From an uncultured Tateyamaria sp. (lineage in GTDB: Bacteria > Pseudomonadota > Alphaproteobacteria > Rhodobacterales > Rhodobacteraceae), in contig NZ_CANMEU010000007.1 of assembly GCF_947497045.1 (NCBI RefSeq), positions 62,001 to 126,000 on the forward strand: a stretch of 64,000 nt of DNA. The letters are read 5' to 3'. Positions within the stretch are counted from its first letter, which is position 1. Every line of letters starts with the position of its first letter. Position numbers and translations under genes: made by a program. Positions 18,663 through 29,573 of the stretch are shown piece by piece. The notes below the pieces were generated by a model. That model made no database searches, was not told the origin of the DNA, and was given only the letters and a program-made list of their open reading frames with translations.

Positions 18663-18776
18663 GGGCCGCTCCGCTGTCACATTGGAAGGATTGGCGAATA
18701 GCATAGAACACATTGGCCCATGCGCATAGGTCAGGAATACCCGTCCGATACGCATGGCCGTTGATTGCAAGTGTCC

Positions 18777-20432
18777 TTAGCGCGCGAACTTCTTGTGCTT
18801 GAGCCGCTTGGGCTCCAGCGCATCGGGACCAAGGCGGCGCTTTTTGTCTTCTTCATAGTCTTCGAAGTTGCCTTCGAACCATTCCACATGCGCATCCCCT
18901 TCAAAGGCGAGGATGTGGGTGCAGATCCGGTCGAGGAAAAAGCGGTCGTGCGAAATGACCACCGCGCACCCGCCGAAATCGACAAGCGCGTCTTCGAGGG
19001 CGCGCAGGGTTTCGACGTCCAGATCGTTGGTCGGCTCGTCGAGCAGCAGCACATTGCCGCCTGATTTCAGCAGGCGCGCCATGTGTACCCGATTGCGTTC
19101 ACCGCCTGACAGCAGGCCGACCTTCTTTTGCTGATCGCCGCCCTTGAAGTTGAAGGACGAGCAATAGGCGCGTGAGTTGACTTCGGCATCGCCCAGTTCG
19201 ATCAGTTCGGCCCCGCCCGAGATTGCCTCCCAGACGTTGTCATCGGCGTTCAGATCGTCGCGCGACTGATCCACGTAGGACAGCTGCACCGTATCACCGA
19301 CCTCGACCGTGCCGGCGTCGGGCGTTTCCTGCCCCGTCAGCATCTTGAACAGTGTCGATTTGCCTGCGCCGTTGGGGCCGATCACACCAACGATCGCACC
19401 GGGGGGGATCGAAAACTCAAGGTTCTCCATCAACAACTTGTCGCCCATCCCTTTGGTGAGGCCCGCGACGTCGATCACCTTGGATCCAAGCCGCTGGCCG
19501 TTCGGAATGACGATCTGGGCATAGGCGAGCTTTTCGCGCTCGGACGTATCCAGCATGTCGTTATATGCGTTGATCCGGGCCTTGGACTTGGCCTGGCGCG
19601 CCTTGGCCCCTTGCCGCATCCACTGGAGTTCGCGTTCCAGCGTCTTCTGGCGGGATTTGTCCTCACGGGCCTCTTGGGCGAGGCGTTTGGCCTTTTGTTC
19701 GACCCATGAGGAATAGTTGCCTTCCCATGGCACGCCCTTGCCGCGGTCGAGTTCCAGAATCCACGACGTGATGGAGTCGAGGAAATAGCGGTCGTGGGTG
19801 ACGATCAGGATCGTGCCCTTGTAGTCGATGAGGTGCTGTTGCAGCCACGCAATGGTTTCGGCGTCAAGGTGGTTGGTCGGTTCGTCGAGCAGCAACATTT
19901 CAGGTGCTTCGAGCAGCAGCTTGCAGAGTGCGACGCGGCGGGCCTCGCCCCCGGACAGGGTTGTGACATCCGCATCATCAGGGGGGCAGCGCAGCGCCTC
20001 CATGCTCACATCAATCTGGCTGTCGAGGTCCCAGAGGTTTTCGGCGTCGATCTGATCCTGAAGGGCGGCCATTTCATCAGCCGTCTCGTCCGAATAGTTC
20101 ATCGCCAACTCGTTGTACCGGTCCAGCACGGCTTTTTTCTTGGCCACGCCCAACATCACATTTTCGCGCACGGTCAGTTCGGGATCGAGCCTGGGTTCCT
20201 GCGGGAGATAGCCAACCTTGGCCCCCTCTGCCACCCACGCTTCGCCCGTGAAATCCTTGTCGATCCCGGCCATGATCTTCATCAGCGTGGATTTCCCCGC
20301 GCCGTTCACGCCCACGACACCGATTTTCACACCGGGCAAGAAGTTCAGGTGTATGTTTTCAAAGCATTTTTTGCCGCCAGGATAGGTCTTGGACACGCCG
20401 GACATGTGATAGACGTATTGATAAGCGGCCAT
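18777..20432 (-). CDS. ettA: energy-dependent translational throttle protein EttA (ABC-F)
   Basis: MAAYQYVYHMSGVSKTYPGGKKCFENIHLNFLPGVKIGVVGVNGAGKSTLMKIMAG; two ABC domains, ABC-F linker, ~551 aa. Confidence 0.95.
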   Translation of the reverse strand: MAAYQYVYHMSGVSKTYPGGKKCFENIHLNFLPGVKIGVVGVNGAGKSTLMKIMAGIDKDFTGEAWVAEGAKVGYLPQEPRLDPELTVRENVMLGVAKKKAVLDRYNELAMNYSDETADEMAALQDQIDAENLWDLDSQIDVSMEALRCPPDDADVTTLSGGEARRVALCKLLLEAPEMLLLDEPTNHLDAETIAWLQQHLIDYKGTILIVTHDRYFLDSITSWILELDRGKGVPWEGNYSSWVEQKAKRLAQEAREDKSRQKTLERELQWMRQGAKARQAKSKARINAYNDMLDTSEREKLAYAQIVIPNGQRLGSKVIDVAGLTKGMGDKLLMENLEFSIPPGAIVGVIGPNGAGKSTLFKMLTGQETPDAGTVEVGDTVQLSYVDQSRDDLNADDNVWEAISGGAELIELGDAEVNSRAYCSSFNFKGGDQQKKVGLLSGGERNRVHMARLLKSGGNVLLLDEPTNDLDVETLRALEDALVDFGGCAVVISHDRFFLDRICTHILAFEGDAHVEWFEGNFEDYEEDKKRRLGPDALEPKRLKHKKFAR

Positions 20433-20601
20433 GGGGTTTCTCCGGTTGCTGCGTGATCGGGTGGGCGTGCGTGATCCTGTATCGCCCGACGCGGCAAAGG
20501 GCAATGCGCAACACAAGCGCCTCTGGCCCGGTTTGCCACGGCCCACAGCCTGGTGAAATCCCGCTAGGTGATCGCGCGAATCCTGTGCTAGCGATAGTGT
20601 T

Positions 20602-21921
20602 ATGGCATTGAAGGGACGCGGAAATATGCGCCGGTGGGTTCTGTTTGGGATGTGCTTGGTGCTGGGGGCTTGCGCTGCGAGCATCGGCCTAGCGCCGCCG
20701 CCCAATCTGTACCGTGCGGGCACAAATTATCCCGAAGCCCGTGTACCCCAATCCCTGCGGACCGCCGAGCCCAAGATATTCTACATGACCGACCGGGTGT
20801 TTGATGGCAGCGACTATGGGTATGATCGATCCCAGTCGATGGCGTTTGGGGCCGCGACGGTCAAGTTTGGGCGTGATCTGGACTGGGCCGAGTTGTTGAA
20901 CCGGACACGTGCGGATTCCAACGAGAACATCTCGACCTTGTGGGTGCCTGAATTCGAAGAGATTGTCCGGTTCGAGGCGACCCCGTTGCCCTATGAGCGT
21001 CGCGATGGCCGTCTGCGCCACCAACCTGACTCGCGGGCGAAATACGACGAACAGACCGGCCAGTTTCAGGCCGTCATCGCCAACGAGATCCGCCAGACCG
21101 GGAACAAGCGCCTGCTGATCTACATCCACGGGTTCAACACCGATTTTGAGGATAGCCTGACCACCATCGCGAATATGTGGCACTTTGCAGGGCGCCAGAC
21201 GGTGCCGATTTCCTTCACCTGGCCTGCGGGCAACGGGGCAGGTCCGTTGGGGTATTTCCGCGATCGGGACGCGGGCACGTTTTCGGTGCACCACACAAAG
21301 GAATTCCTGCGCATGCTCGCGGCCATCCCAGAGGTCGAGCAGATCGACTTCATCGCCCATTCGCGTGGCACGGATGTCGCCACGACCGCATTGCGGGAAT
21401 TGATGATCGAGGCGCGCGGTCGGGGTATTCACCCAAAACTTGCCCTCAAGGCCGGAACGCTGATCATGGCCGCCCCGGATCTGGACGTCGATATCGTTCG
21501 CCAGCGCCTTCAGGCCGAGCTGTTTTCCGAAGCGTTCGAGCAGATCAACCTCTATATCAATCCACAGGACGGGGCGCTGCGCCTGTCGGCCTATCTGACC
21601 CGCTCTGTCCGGCTGGGTGCGCTCAGGGACGAGGACTTGCAGGAGGGCGAGCTGGCCTTGTTGGCCAAGGAAGGGCTGGTGCATCTGATCCGGGTCGAGG
21701 ATGTGCGTGGCGGCTTTGGTCACGCCTACTTCCGGGACAATCCGGCGGTGCTGTCGGATGTGGTATTGGCCCTGCGCACCCGCGCCTTTCCGGGGGGCAC
21801 ATTGCGCCCGCTGGATCAGGACGAGAACGGGCTTTGGGTGCTGCATTCCAACTATCCGCTGGATCGTCTGCCCGATATTTCCATCTTCGAAGAACGTGAG
21901 ATTGAGCGCGAAAACCGGTGA
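20602..21921 (+). CDS. alpha/beta hydrolase lipoprotein (DUF900 family)
   Basis: Lipobox LGACA; LLIYIHGFNTDFEDSL, FIAHSRGTDVATTALREL. Confidence 0.85.
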   Translation: MALKGRGNMRRWVLFGMCLVLGACAASIGLAPPPNLYRAGTNYPEARVPQSLRTAEPKIFYMTDRVFDGSDYGYDRSQSMAFGAATVKFGRDLDWAELLNRTRADSNENISTLWVPEFEEIVRFEATPLPYERRDGRLRHQPDSRAKYDEQTGQFQAVIANEIRQTGNKRLLIYIHGFNTDFEDSLTTIANMWHFAGRQTVPISFTWPAGNGAGPLGYFRDRDAGTFSVHHTKEFLRMLAAIPEVEQIDFIAHSRGTDVATTALRELMIEARGRGIHPKLALKAGTLIMAAPDLDVDIVRQRLQAELFSEAFEQINLYINPQDGALRLSAYLTRSVRLGALRDEDLQEGELALLAKEGLVHLIRVEDVRGGFGHAYFRDNPAVLSDVVLALRTRAFPGGTLRPLDQDENGLWVLHSNYPLDRLPDISIFEEREIERENR

Positions 21922-22388
21922 GTGACTTGCATGCAATGATGCGGCGGTGGGCGCGTCCGGGCCGCGTGGACTGGATCGGGGTGCGCCCTGAGCGTCGGGC
22001 CGGAATGGTCACGCTGCCCGCCGTCGAGATCACCCGGGCGGGTTTGGCCGGGGATCGCGCCCGTGCTGGCAAACGCGCTGTGACGTTGATCCAGGCCGAA
22101 CATCTTGCCGCGATTGGCAGCTTTCTGGGGCAAGGGTCTGTGCCGCCTGATGTGTTGCGCCGGAATATCGTCGTGAGTGGTCTGAACCTTGCGGCCCTCA
22201 AGGGGCGCGATGTGGCCATCGGAGCCGCGATTGTGCATCTGACCACCATCTGCGCGCCGTGCAGCCGGATGGAAGAGGCGTTTGGCCAGGGCGGCTATTC
22301 GGCGGTGCGCGGCCATGGCGGGTGGTGCGCACAGGTCGTGCAGCCGGGGCACATCGCCCGCGGCGACGCTGTGCGCCCGTTGGATTGA
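21918..22388 (+). CDS. MOSC domain-containing protein
   Basis: [54 protein letters not shown]. Confidence 0.85.
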   Translation: MSDLHAMMRRWARPGRVDWIGVRPERRAGMVTLPAVEITRAGLAGDRARAGKRAVTLIQAEHLAAIGSFLGQGSVPPDVLRRNIVVSGLNLAALKGRDVAIGAAIVHLTTICAPCSRMEEAFGQGGYSAVRGHGGWCAQVVQPGHIARGDAVRPLD

Positions 22389-22443
22389 CAACCATGCATG
22401 CATTGGCACAGGTGCGGGCAGCCTTATCAGGACCGTTACGTTG

Positions 22444-23058
22444 ATGCGCCATGCCTATCCTCTTGCCCGACCGGGACAGGTCATTGGCCTGTTGGGGGGG
22501 TCCTTTGATCCGGCCCATGAGGGCCATGCGCATATCACCCGCGAGGCGATGAAACGGTTTGGGTTGGACCGGGTCTGGTGGCTGGTTAGTCCGGGCAACC
22601 CGCTGAAATCCCGCGGACCTGCGCCGCTGGATAAACGCATGGCGCATGCGCGTGCGGTCATGCAGCACCCGCGCGTCACCGTCACGGATATCGAGGCCCG
22701 ACTTGGCACGCGGTATACGGCGCAGACGCTTGCCGCGTTGATGCGCGCCTATCCGGGGGTGCGATTTGTGTGGCTCATGGGGGCCGACAATCTGGTGCAA
22801 TTTCATCTGTGGCAGGATTGGGCATGGATCATGCAGAACGTCCCCGTCGGTGTACTGGCCCGCCCCGGTGACCGGATTTCAGCACGTACCAGCCCTGCGG
22901 CACGGCTTTATCGAGACTACCGCATTGCGGGGTGGGCAAGCCATTTGCTGGGCCGTGCACAACCGCCTGCGTGGTGTTTTGTAAACGTGGCGATGTCCGG
23001 CCAATCCTCCAGCGCGATCCGCGCGGCGGGGACGTGGGGAGCGCCTGCGGAAATGTGA
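22444..23058 (+). CDS. nadD: nicotinate-nucleotide adenylyltransferase
   Basis: [55 protein letters not shown]. Confidence 0.93.
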   Translation: MRHAYPLARPGQVIGLLGGSFDPAHEGHAHITREAMKRFGLDRVWWLVSPGNPLKSRGPAPLDKRMAHARAVMQHPRVTVTDIEARLGTRYTAQTLAALMRAYPGVRFVWLMGADNLVQFHLWQDWAWIMQNVPVGVLARPGDRISARTSPAARLYRDYRIAGWASHLLGRAQPPAWCFVNVAMSGQSSSAIRAAGTWGAPAEM

Positions 23059-23105
23059 TGGTTTGACCGCTTGTGTGCCCTTCGGCGCTGCGGTTAGATG
23101 CGCAC

Positions 23106-24596
23106 ATGTTTCGTAAATTTTCCAGACGTGTTGTCTTGACTATGTTGGCGGGTAGCGCGGGAACCGCGGCCATGTCGGCCCCACCTGCGGCCTCCTTGCG
23201 CCCTGTCGGACGCGGCGCTGAGCATGCCAAACGCGCGGTGCCCGGAGCAGGGCGTATCGTTGACTCCGCCAAGCTGGACGGGCGTGTGACCTATGCTGTT
23301 GCCAACGTGCGCACAGGGGCCCGGCTTGAGGGGAGAGAGGCCAAGATCGGGACGCCCCCTGCCAGTGTCGCCAAGGCGATCACCGCCCTTTATGCCTTGC
23401 AGACTTTGGGTCCCAACCACCGTTTTGTGACGCGGATGATCGCGACCGGAACTGTGTCAGGGGGCGTGGTGCAGGGCGATCTGATCTTGCTTGGCGGTGG
23501 TGATCCGACGCTGGACACCAATGCGTTGGCCGGGCTGGCCAAATCATTGAAGGACAAGGGTATCCGCGAGGTGCGCGGCGATTTCAAAGTGGCACAAGGT
23601 GCGCTGCCTTTCGTCAAGACAATCGACACCGACCAACCCGATCATGTCGGCTATAGCCCGGCGGTCAGCGGTGTGGCCCTGAATTACAACCGGGTGCATT
23701 TTGAGTGGAAACGAGCCGGGACGGGATACGGGGTCACCATGGATGCCCGGTCAGATCGCTATCGCCCCGACGTCTACATGGCCCGTATGCAGATCGTGAA
23801 CCGCAACCTGCCGGTCTATACCTACAAGGATGGCGGGCGGGTCGATGAATGGACGGTCGCCCAGGGTGCGCTTGGCAATGGCGGTGCGCGCTGGTTGCCG
23901 GTGCGTAAGCCTGCGCTTTATGCAGGCGATGTGTTCCAGACCCTGGCCCGTGCCAACGGTATCGTTTTGAAAAATCCCAAAGTGGTGGATCGTGCCCAGG
24001 CGGGTACGACGCTTGTCGCCCATCAAAGCGACGATTTGCGCACGATCCTCAGGGCGATGCTGCGCTTTTCCACAAATGTGACCGCCGAGATGGTCGGCAT
24101 GGCCGCAAGCGTGAAACGCAACAGCCGCGTGAACAGTTTGCGGGCCTCGGCCAACGAAATGAACCGCTGGTCCAATGCGACGCTTGGCACGAAATCGATG
24201 AAGCTTGTCGATCATTCGGGTCTTGGCGGGTCAAGCAAGGTGACAGCCGATGACATGGTGCAGGTGTTGATCAAGGCCCACCAGAATGCAGTGTTGCGCC
24301 CCATTCTGAAACCTGTCGCGATGCGGGACGCCAATGGCGGCATTGTCAAGAACCATCCGCTGAAAGTCGATGCCAAGACGGGTACGCTGAATTTTGTGTC
24401 GGGGTTGGGCGGATATATGACGGCGCGCGACGGCACGGTGCTGGCCTTTGCGATCTTTGCCGCGGATGAGGCGACGCGTTCACGCCTGTCCAAGGCCAAC
24501 CGAGAATCCCCGCCCGGTGCGCGCAGTTGGAACAGGCGCGCCAAAACAATGCAGCAAAAGCTGATCGAGCGGTGGGGCGCGCTTTACGGGGTTTGA
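23106..24596 (+). CDS. dacB: D-alanyl-D-alanine carboxypeptidase/endopeptidase (PBP4 family)
   Basis: PASVAKAITALYAL (SxxK), FSTNVTAEMVG (SxN), KTGTLNFVSGLGGY (KTG). Confidence 0.92.
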   Translation: MFRKFSRRVVLTMLAGSAGTAAMSAPPAASLRPVGRGAEHAKRAVPGAGRIVDSAKLDGRVTYAVANVRTGARLEGREAKIGTPPASVAKAITALYALQTLGPNHRFVTRMIATGTVSGGVVQGDLILLGGGDPTLDTNALAGLAKSLKDKGIREVRGDFKVAQGALPFVKTIDTDQPDHVGYSPAVSGVALNYNRVHFEWKRAGTGYGVTMDARSDRYRPDVYMARMQIVNRNLPVYTYKDGGRVDEWTVAQGALGNGGARWLPVRKPALYAGDVFQTLARANGIVLKNPKVVDRAQAGTTLVAHQSDDLRTILRAMLRFSTNVTAEMVGMAASVKRNSRVNSLRASANEMNRWSNATLGTKSMKLVDHSGLGGSSKVTADDMVQVLIKAHQNAVLRPILKPVAMRDANGGIVKNHPLKVDAKTGTLNFVSGLGGYMTARDGTVLAFAIFAADEATRSRLSKANRESPPGARSWNRRAKTMQQKLIERWGALYGV

Positions 24597-24653
24597 TATC
24601 TCGCCCAAGCGGCGGCAGTTGGCGGATGCCTTTCGTGACGTCCGCCTCTGTGG

Positions 24654-25886
24654 TCAGGCCGCGTTCTGCATCCGTTTTGCGTCGACGCAATCGGACACAA
24701 GCTGCGCGGTTGCTGCGGATAGTGTCCAGCCCAGATGCCCGTGGCCCGTGTTGTAGAAGACACCCGGTTTCGAGCCAGGGCCGACCTTGGGCAGCATGGA
24801 CGGCAACATGGGTCGCAAACCCGCCCATGGCACGCAATGTTCGGTTGAGACATCCGGGAAAAACGTCTCGCACCATTCGCGCAGGGGCCGGATCCGATCG
24901 TCGCGGATATCGAGGTTGTAGCCGTTGAATTCCGCCGTACCCGCGATCCGAAACCGCCTGCGGCCCAATCGCGAGGTCACGATCTTGGCCTCATCATCCA
25001 GCAGGCTGACCCACGGGGCCGCGGCCTGGCTGTCGACGTCATCAAGGTTCACGGTGATTGAGTACCCTTTGACCGGATAGATGTTCACCCGGTCCCCAAG
25101 TTCGGCGGCGATGCTGCGGCTTGTGACCCCTGCACAGACCACGATCCCGTCAAAGTGTTGCTGCTGATCGCCCGCCCCTGAGTGCCAGTCGATGCGGATA
25201 TCCTTGCCGGTGTGATGGATCTTGGCCACATTGGCCTTGTAGTGAAACTTGACGCCCAGTTTCTCGCACCCCGTGCTGAGCGCGCGGGTGTATTGGTGGA
25301 TGTCGCCGGTGAAATCGCTTTCGGTATAGAACCCCCCAAGCGTTTTGGTGCGCAACGCGGGCTCAAGTCGTTGCACTTCGTCTGCCGAGACTTCGCGCCG
25401 GTCGAGCCCGGCCTTTTCCAGCAGCGTGTTCACCCGGCGGGCATGATCAAATTCGGACTGCTTCTTGTAGACATGCAGAATGCCACGCTGCTCCATGTCG
25501 AATTCCATACCCACCTCTTTGGCAAATTCCAGCAGGTGGCTGCGCGCCTCGATGGCAAGCTTGGCGGTCTGGATGGTGTTGGCCTCGTAATGTGGGATGT
25601 TGGTCATAAATTCGGCCATCCACGACAGTTTGTGCCAACTTGGGCGCGGGTTCACCAGCAAGGGCGCGTCGGATTTCAGCATCCATTTGAGGCCCTTTAC
25701 GATGGTGCCCCACCGCGTCCACACTTCCGCATTTGATGCGGACAACTGACCGCCGTTGGCAAATGATGTCTCCATCGCCGCATAGCGGTTGCGGTCGAAA
25801 ACGGAAACGTCATAGCCGCGCCGCGCAAGGGCATAGGCGGTGGTGATGCCGGTGATGCCGGCGCCGATAACTGCGATGTTCTTCAT
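24654..25886 (-). CDS. dadA: D-amino acid dehydrogenase / glycine-oxidase-like FAD oxidoreductase (DadA family)
   Basis: IAVIGAGITGITTAYALARRGYDVSVFDRNRYAAMETSFANGGQLSASNAEVW; NTGHGHLGWTLSAATAQL. Confidence 0.85.
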   Translation of the reverse strand: MKNIAVIGAGITGITTAYALARRGYDVSVFDRNRYAAMETSFANGGQLSASNAEVWTRWGTIVKGLKWMLKSDAPLLVNPRPSWHKLSWMAEFMTNIPHYEANTIQTAKLAIEARSHLLEFAKEVGMEFDMEQRGILHVYKKQSEFDHARRVNTLLEKAGLDRREVSADEVQRLEPALRTKTLGGFYTESDFTGDIHQYTRALSTGCEKLGVKFHYKANVAKIHHTGKDIRIDWHSGAGDQQQHFDGIVVCAGVTSRSIAAELGDRVNIYPVKGYSITVNLDDVDSQAAAPWVSLLDDEAKIVTSRLGRRRFRIAGTAEFNGYNLDIRDDRIRPLREWCETFFPDVSTEHCVPWAGLRPMLPSMLPKVGPGSKPGVFYNTGHGHLGWTLSAATAQLVSDCVDAKRMQNAA

Positions 25887-25954
25887 CTCTTCGGGTCTTT
25901 CCAGACGGCAGGGTCAAGGACACGTGGCCGACACCATGCCGGTTCGCGTCCCCA

Positions 25955-26155
25955 TCTGTCGTTTGACCTGAGAGTTTGACGCCGTAGCTTTGGCGCTTTC
26001 TCCTTCGGTGGGCGTGCGGGCGTCTGACCACACACCACTCTCCAGATCGCCGGATTACCCTTTTGGGCGCGACTGACACGGTCTCTGGTGCCTGAGAGTT
26101 TGTCGGGGCGTTGCTCCTTCGGCGGCAGGGATTGACCTGCGCTCTCCCATATCAG
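25955..26155 (-). ncRNA. tandem glycine riboswitch (two aptamers)
   Basis: Minus strand aptamer 1: GGGAGAGCGCAGG...CCGCCGAAGGAGCAACGCCCCGACAAACTCTCAGGCACCAGAGACCGTG; aptamer 2: TCTGGAGAGTGG...CCACCGAAGGAGAAAGCGCCAAAGCTACGGCGTCAAACTCTCAGGTCAAACGACAGA. Both carry the GGAGAG / CCGAAGGAG / AAACTCTCAGG glycine aptamer signature. Confidence 0.93.
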
Positions 26156-26455
26156 TCTGGTCGGCTGAGGTGGATATAGGGGGAGGCGATGAGTCGCGCA
26201 AAGGATTTGTTGATCACGGGTGGTCAGGCTTGGGTGTGGTGGCTTTTGGGGCGATGCCGCGAAGGTCTGGTAGGAGCCCAAAGTTCCAGATGCTGTGCAT
26301 TGCTTGGATGGCCGCTTTCTACGGCTTGGGAAAGGCAACCACTGCACGGTTATGCGCCACCAAATGGACCCGAAAAGATGCGCAACCGGTGTTCATTTTC
26401 GACAGTTGTCCGCAGAAACGTAGCCTGCGACGCGCGGCGACGTCGCAGGTCTATC

Positions 26456-28603
26456 TTAGAAACTGAACGCCGCTCCAATCTGGATCCCAACGCGGTCAAT
26501 ATCGCTGGCACCGGAGCTTAGGGCGTGGCTCGCGTTGACTTGCGAATACAATGCGACATTGCTGGAGGCCCTGTAGTTTACCCCCAGTGACACATCTGCT
26601 GCGTTGTACGTGCGCGCGCCAGAACCACCACCGAACGTTGCGCCGCCCAGTGGCGTGACGCTGACGCTTGAGAACGTGCCAGTTTCTTTGACGTGCTCCA
26701 CAGATACGGCGGTTGTAAGATCAAGGTTAGAACGCAGGCGGAAACGGGCATCCAATCCAAGCTTTGCCTTTCGCAGGTTTGAGGTCTGAGCAGACACCGT
26801 GCCCGCGAACGTACCGCCGGTTTCTGTGTAACCGTCCAGTTCAGCCCTGTGGCTCGACAGGCCTGCAAAAGGCGTGAGCGTTAGGTTCTGGCTGGTTTGC
26901 ATTGCATATCCAACGCGCCCTTGAAAACCTGTGTAGTTGCCCGATGTGCTGCCCGATGAGGTTTCGGTTGTTGCGCCGTTTAGATAATTGCGATCAATGT
27001 CTCCATCCAACGCCATGCGAGAAGCTGTAAACAACAACTCGATGCCGGTAGGGGCGGGGGCGTAGGTCAAGAACAGCCCCGCGCCAAGCCCGTGAATGGA
27101 AGATCGAGAGCCCAATGCGCTGGTCGTAGTCGATTGGTTTACCACCAATGCACTTAGGCCAAAATCAAGTCCACTGCCGTTTGACTTGAGTTTCAAACCC
27201 ACTCCGCCTGACCCAACTTCACGTGTGGCAATTCCAGTATCGAGCACGCGGCTGCCCTCACCAAAGACAAAAGCCGAATAGGATAATCCACGTCCGACAG
27301 AGCCGCGCACGGAGCCTTCAGTGGGTACGGCGGCGCGCGCTTTGCCTGTTTCATCTGAGCGCGCATTCAGACCGGTGAACTCTAGTCCACGATCCAGACC
27401 TTGCCCAGATGCGCCGCTCAAGCGTGATGTGTTGGACACGGATTGCACAGAAATTGAAAAATCATCGACGAAGACGACGCCAGTGGCAGGCGTTGTGGCC
27501 CCAGAAGCCGGTTCATCATAGACAGCAATAAACGCTTCGTTGCCGGCGGTGGTAAATGCATTTCCGACGATGACAGTGCCGTCATCCGAGATGCCAGTTG
27601 CATCTAAAAGCGTTATCCCGGTTTGATCGATACCTTTAGCCGCCAACAAATCACCAAGCGCGGCCATGGAACCACCTTCCCAGCGAAACGCCACATTGCG
27701 GGATGCAGCCCTTGATGAGCCAACGACCACCGACCCATCGCCAGAAACGGCATTTGCAGTACTGAAAAAGGGTCCGCCCGGCAGATCACCTAGTCCGGTC
27801 ATAGTGCCACCTTCCCAGCGAAACGCCTCAAGGCCGGAAGCACTTGTGCCTCGCCCGACGACCACCGACCCATCGGCAGAAACGCCAGTTGCAAAACTGC
27901 TATAGATTCCACCCGGTAGATCGCCAAGCCCGGTCATTGTGCCACCGACCCAACGGAACGCCTCACTGCCGGATGCACTGGCGCTTTGCCCGACGACCAC
28001 CGATCCATCGGCAGAAACGTCGTATGCATTACTAAAAAAATTTCCGCCAGGCAGATCACCTAGCCCAGTCATTGTGCCACCTACCCAGCGAAACGCCTCA
28101 GAGCCGGATGCAGAGCGACCTACGCCAACAACCACTGACCCGTCTGCAGAAACGGCCCTCGCAAGACTATTAAAACTTCCTCCCGGTAGATCCCCAAGCC
28201 CGGTCATAGTGCCACCTACCCAGCGAAACGCCTCACGGCCGTTGAGGCTGCGGCTTTGGCCGACGACCACTGATCCATCAGCGGAAACGCCAAGTGCAGT
28301 ACTTTCATAGGTACCGCCGGGCAGATCACCCAGCCCGGTCATGATGCCACCTACTCAGCGATACGCCTCACGGCCGGATGCGCCAGTGCCTCGCCCAACG
28401 ACCACTGACCCATCGGCGGAAACGTCACCTGCATTACTGCTAAAAATTCCACCCGGTAGATCACCTAAAAAGGTTTGGCTATATTGCTGCGCCACGGCAT
28501 GTGACGCGGGCACAAACGAATAGAGCCCACCCAGAACAATGCTGGCCAACGCAGTGCACATTCCGGTGCAGCCGCGCAGGTTTTGAGTTTTGGAAGTTAT
28601 CAT
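26456..28603 (-). pseudogene. HAF-repeat autotransporter interrupted by an in-frame TGA (28355-28357)
   Basis: ORFs 28355..28603 (signal peptide + first repeat) and 26456..28342 (repeats + C-terminal beta-barrel ending GIQIGAAFSF) are in the same frame, separated by one TGA where other repeats have TGG (FRWVGG). Confidence 0.8.
27663..28465 (-). repeat. tandem 135-bp (45-aa) HAF coding repeats
   Basis: About six units of MTGLGDLPGG-x-SADGSVVVG-x-EAFRWVGGT plus a degenerate unit; nucleotide spacing 135 bp. Confidence 0.9.
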
Positions 28604-28998
28604 TGGTCGTCCCCGGAAGAATAGATGTGTTCACAGATACTTACGAAAAGAATACTAGTCAGGTCAGTGCTGAGTACGTGCCCTTGAGGCGGATATCCAA
28701 CTTTTTTGCATGCTGTTACGTCATCATGGAAACACTGTGCCTTACATGCTGCACAGCCTAGAGCTATGAAATGATTTCCTTGGGAGACTTAACCGAGGTA
28801 GATACCAAACAGCAAAGAGGGCGCATCCTGGCTTGCAGGTTGGTAACTTCTGGGTTTTCCTGCCCCACGGATCAAGCACAAGCTTGTCATGTAATCGGCT
28901 TGGTGGTGTTCCAAATAAGCGTTGGTTTGATGTGGGTTTTCCGAAAGCTGTCATTGGTGCAGTCGCAGCGAATTGGTGCTTTGTCCGCAAAACCGCCC

Positions 28999-29424
28999 TC
29001 AAACCGTCAGATGCCGCGCCCGTGCTCCACGCTCAATTGCGGCGGCATGCAGGCGGTCGATGTTCAACTCGTACCGCATCTCTTCGAGCAGCCGCAGTTC
29101 GGTTTCTTCCAGCGTCCCGTCCGCTGCGGCCACGTCGCAGGCCAACGCATAGGCGGTTTCATTCAGCCGGTCCGGCAACGCCTCGCGCACGAGGCCAAAC
29201 AACGCATCAAGCCCGTCTTCCTGTTCGAACAGATCGAACACCATTTGCGCCATCGTGTTCATTCGGTCCACATCGTAGCCCGCAAACACAGGCAGGGTGT
29301 TCACCGCGGTGTTGATCTTGACCAGTTCGGCGGTGCGGATGTCCTCATCGGATGCTGATACCGCGATCATCAGGGCCACCAGCGCATCCTGTGCAGTGAG
29401 TGAGAGGTTTTCTGTCTCGGACAT
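28999..29424 (-). CDS. TerB-family tellurite-resistance-like protein
   Basis: LTAQDALVALMIAVSASDEDIRTAELVKINTAVNTLP; ALACDVAAADGTLEETELRLLEEMRYEL, TerB-like acidic motifs. Confidence 0.75.
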   Translation of the reverse strand: MSETENLSLTAQDALVALMIAVSASDEDIRTAELVKINTAVNTLPVFAGYDVDRMNTMAQMVFDLFEQEDGLDALFGLVREALPDRLNETAYALACDVAAADGTLEETELRLLEEMRYELNIDRLHAAAIERGARARHLTV

Positions 29425-29573
29425 GGCGGTTCCTTTCGCGCGGTTGCCTCCCTCAATATTGACGCACGCCCTTGCCCGCAATAGGTAGCGGCGGGATCAC
29501 GTGCGCGGGGCGTGCGGATTCTGACGCGGCTGCGCATTGGGTGCGGCTGACCTATTTTCGGGACACCTCATTC

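Noticed and set aside
20689-21936. 415-aa minus-strand ORF
   Set aside because: Antisense to the DUF900 hydrolase lipoprotein gene.
27663-28465. Possible CRISPR-like regular repeats
   Set aside because: 135-bp units are in-frame coding HAF repeats with no spacer structure and no cas genes.
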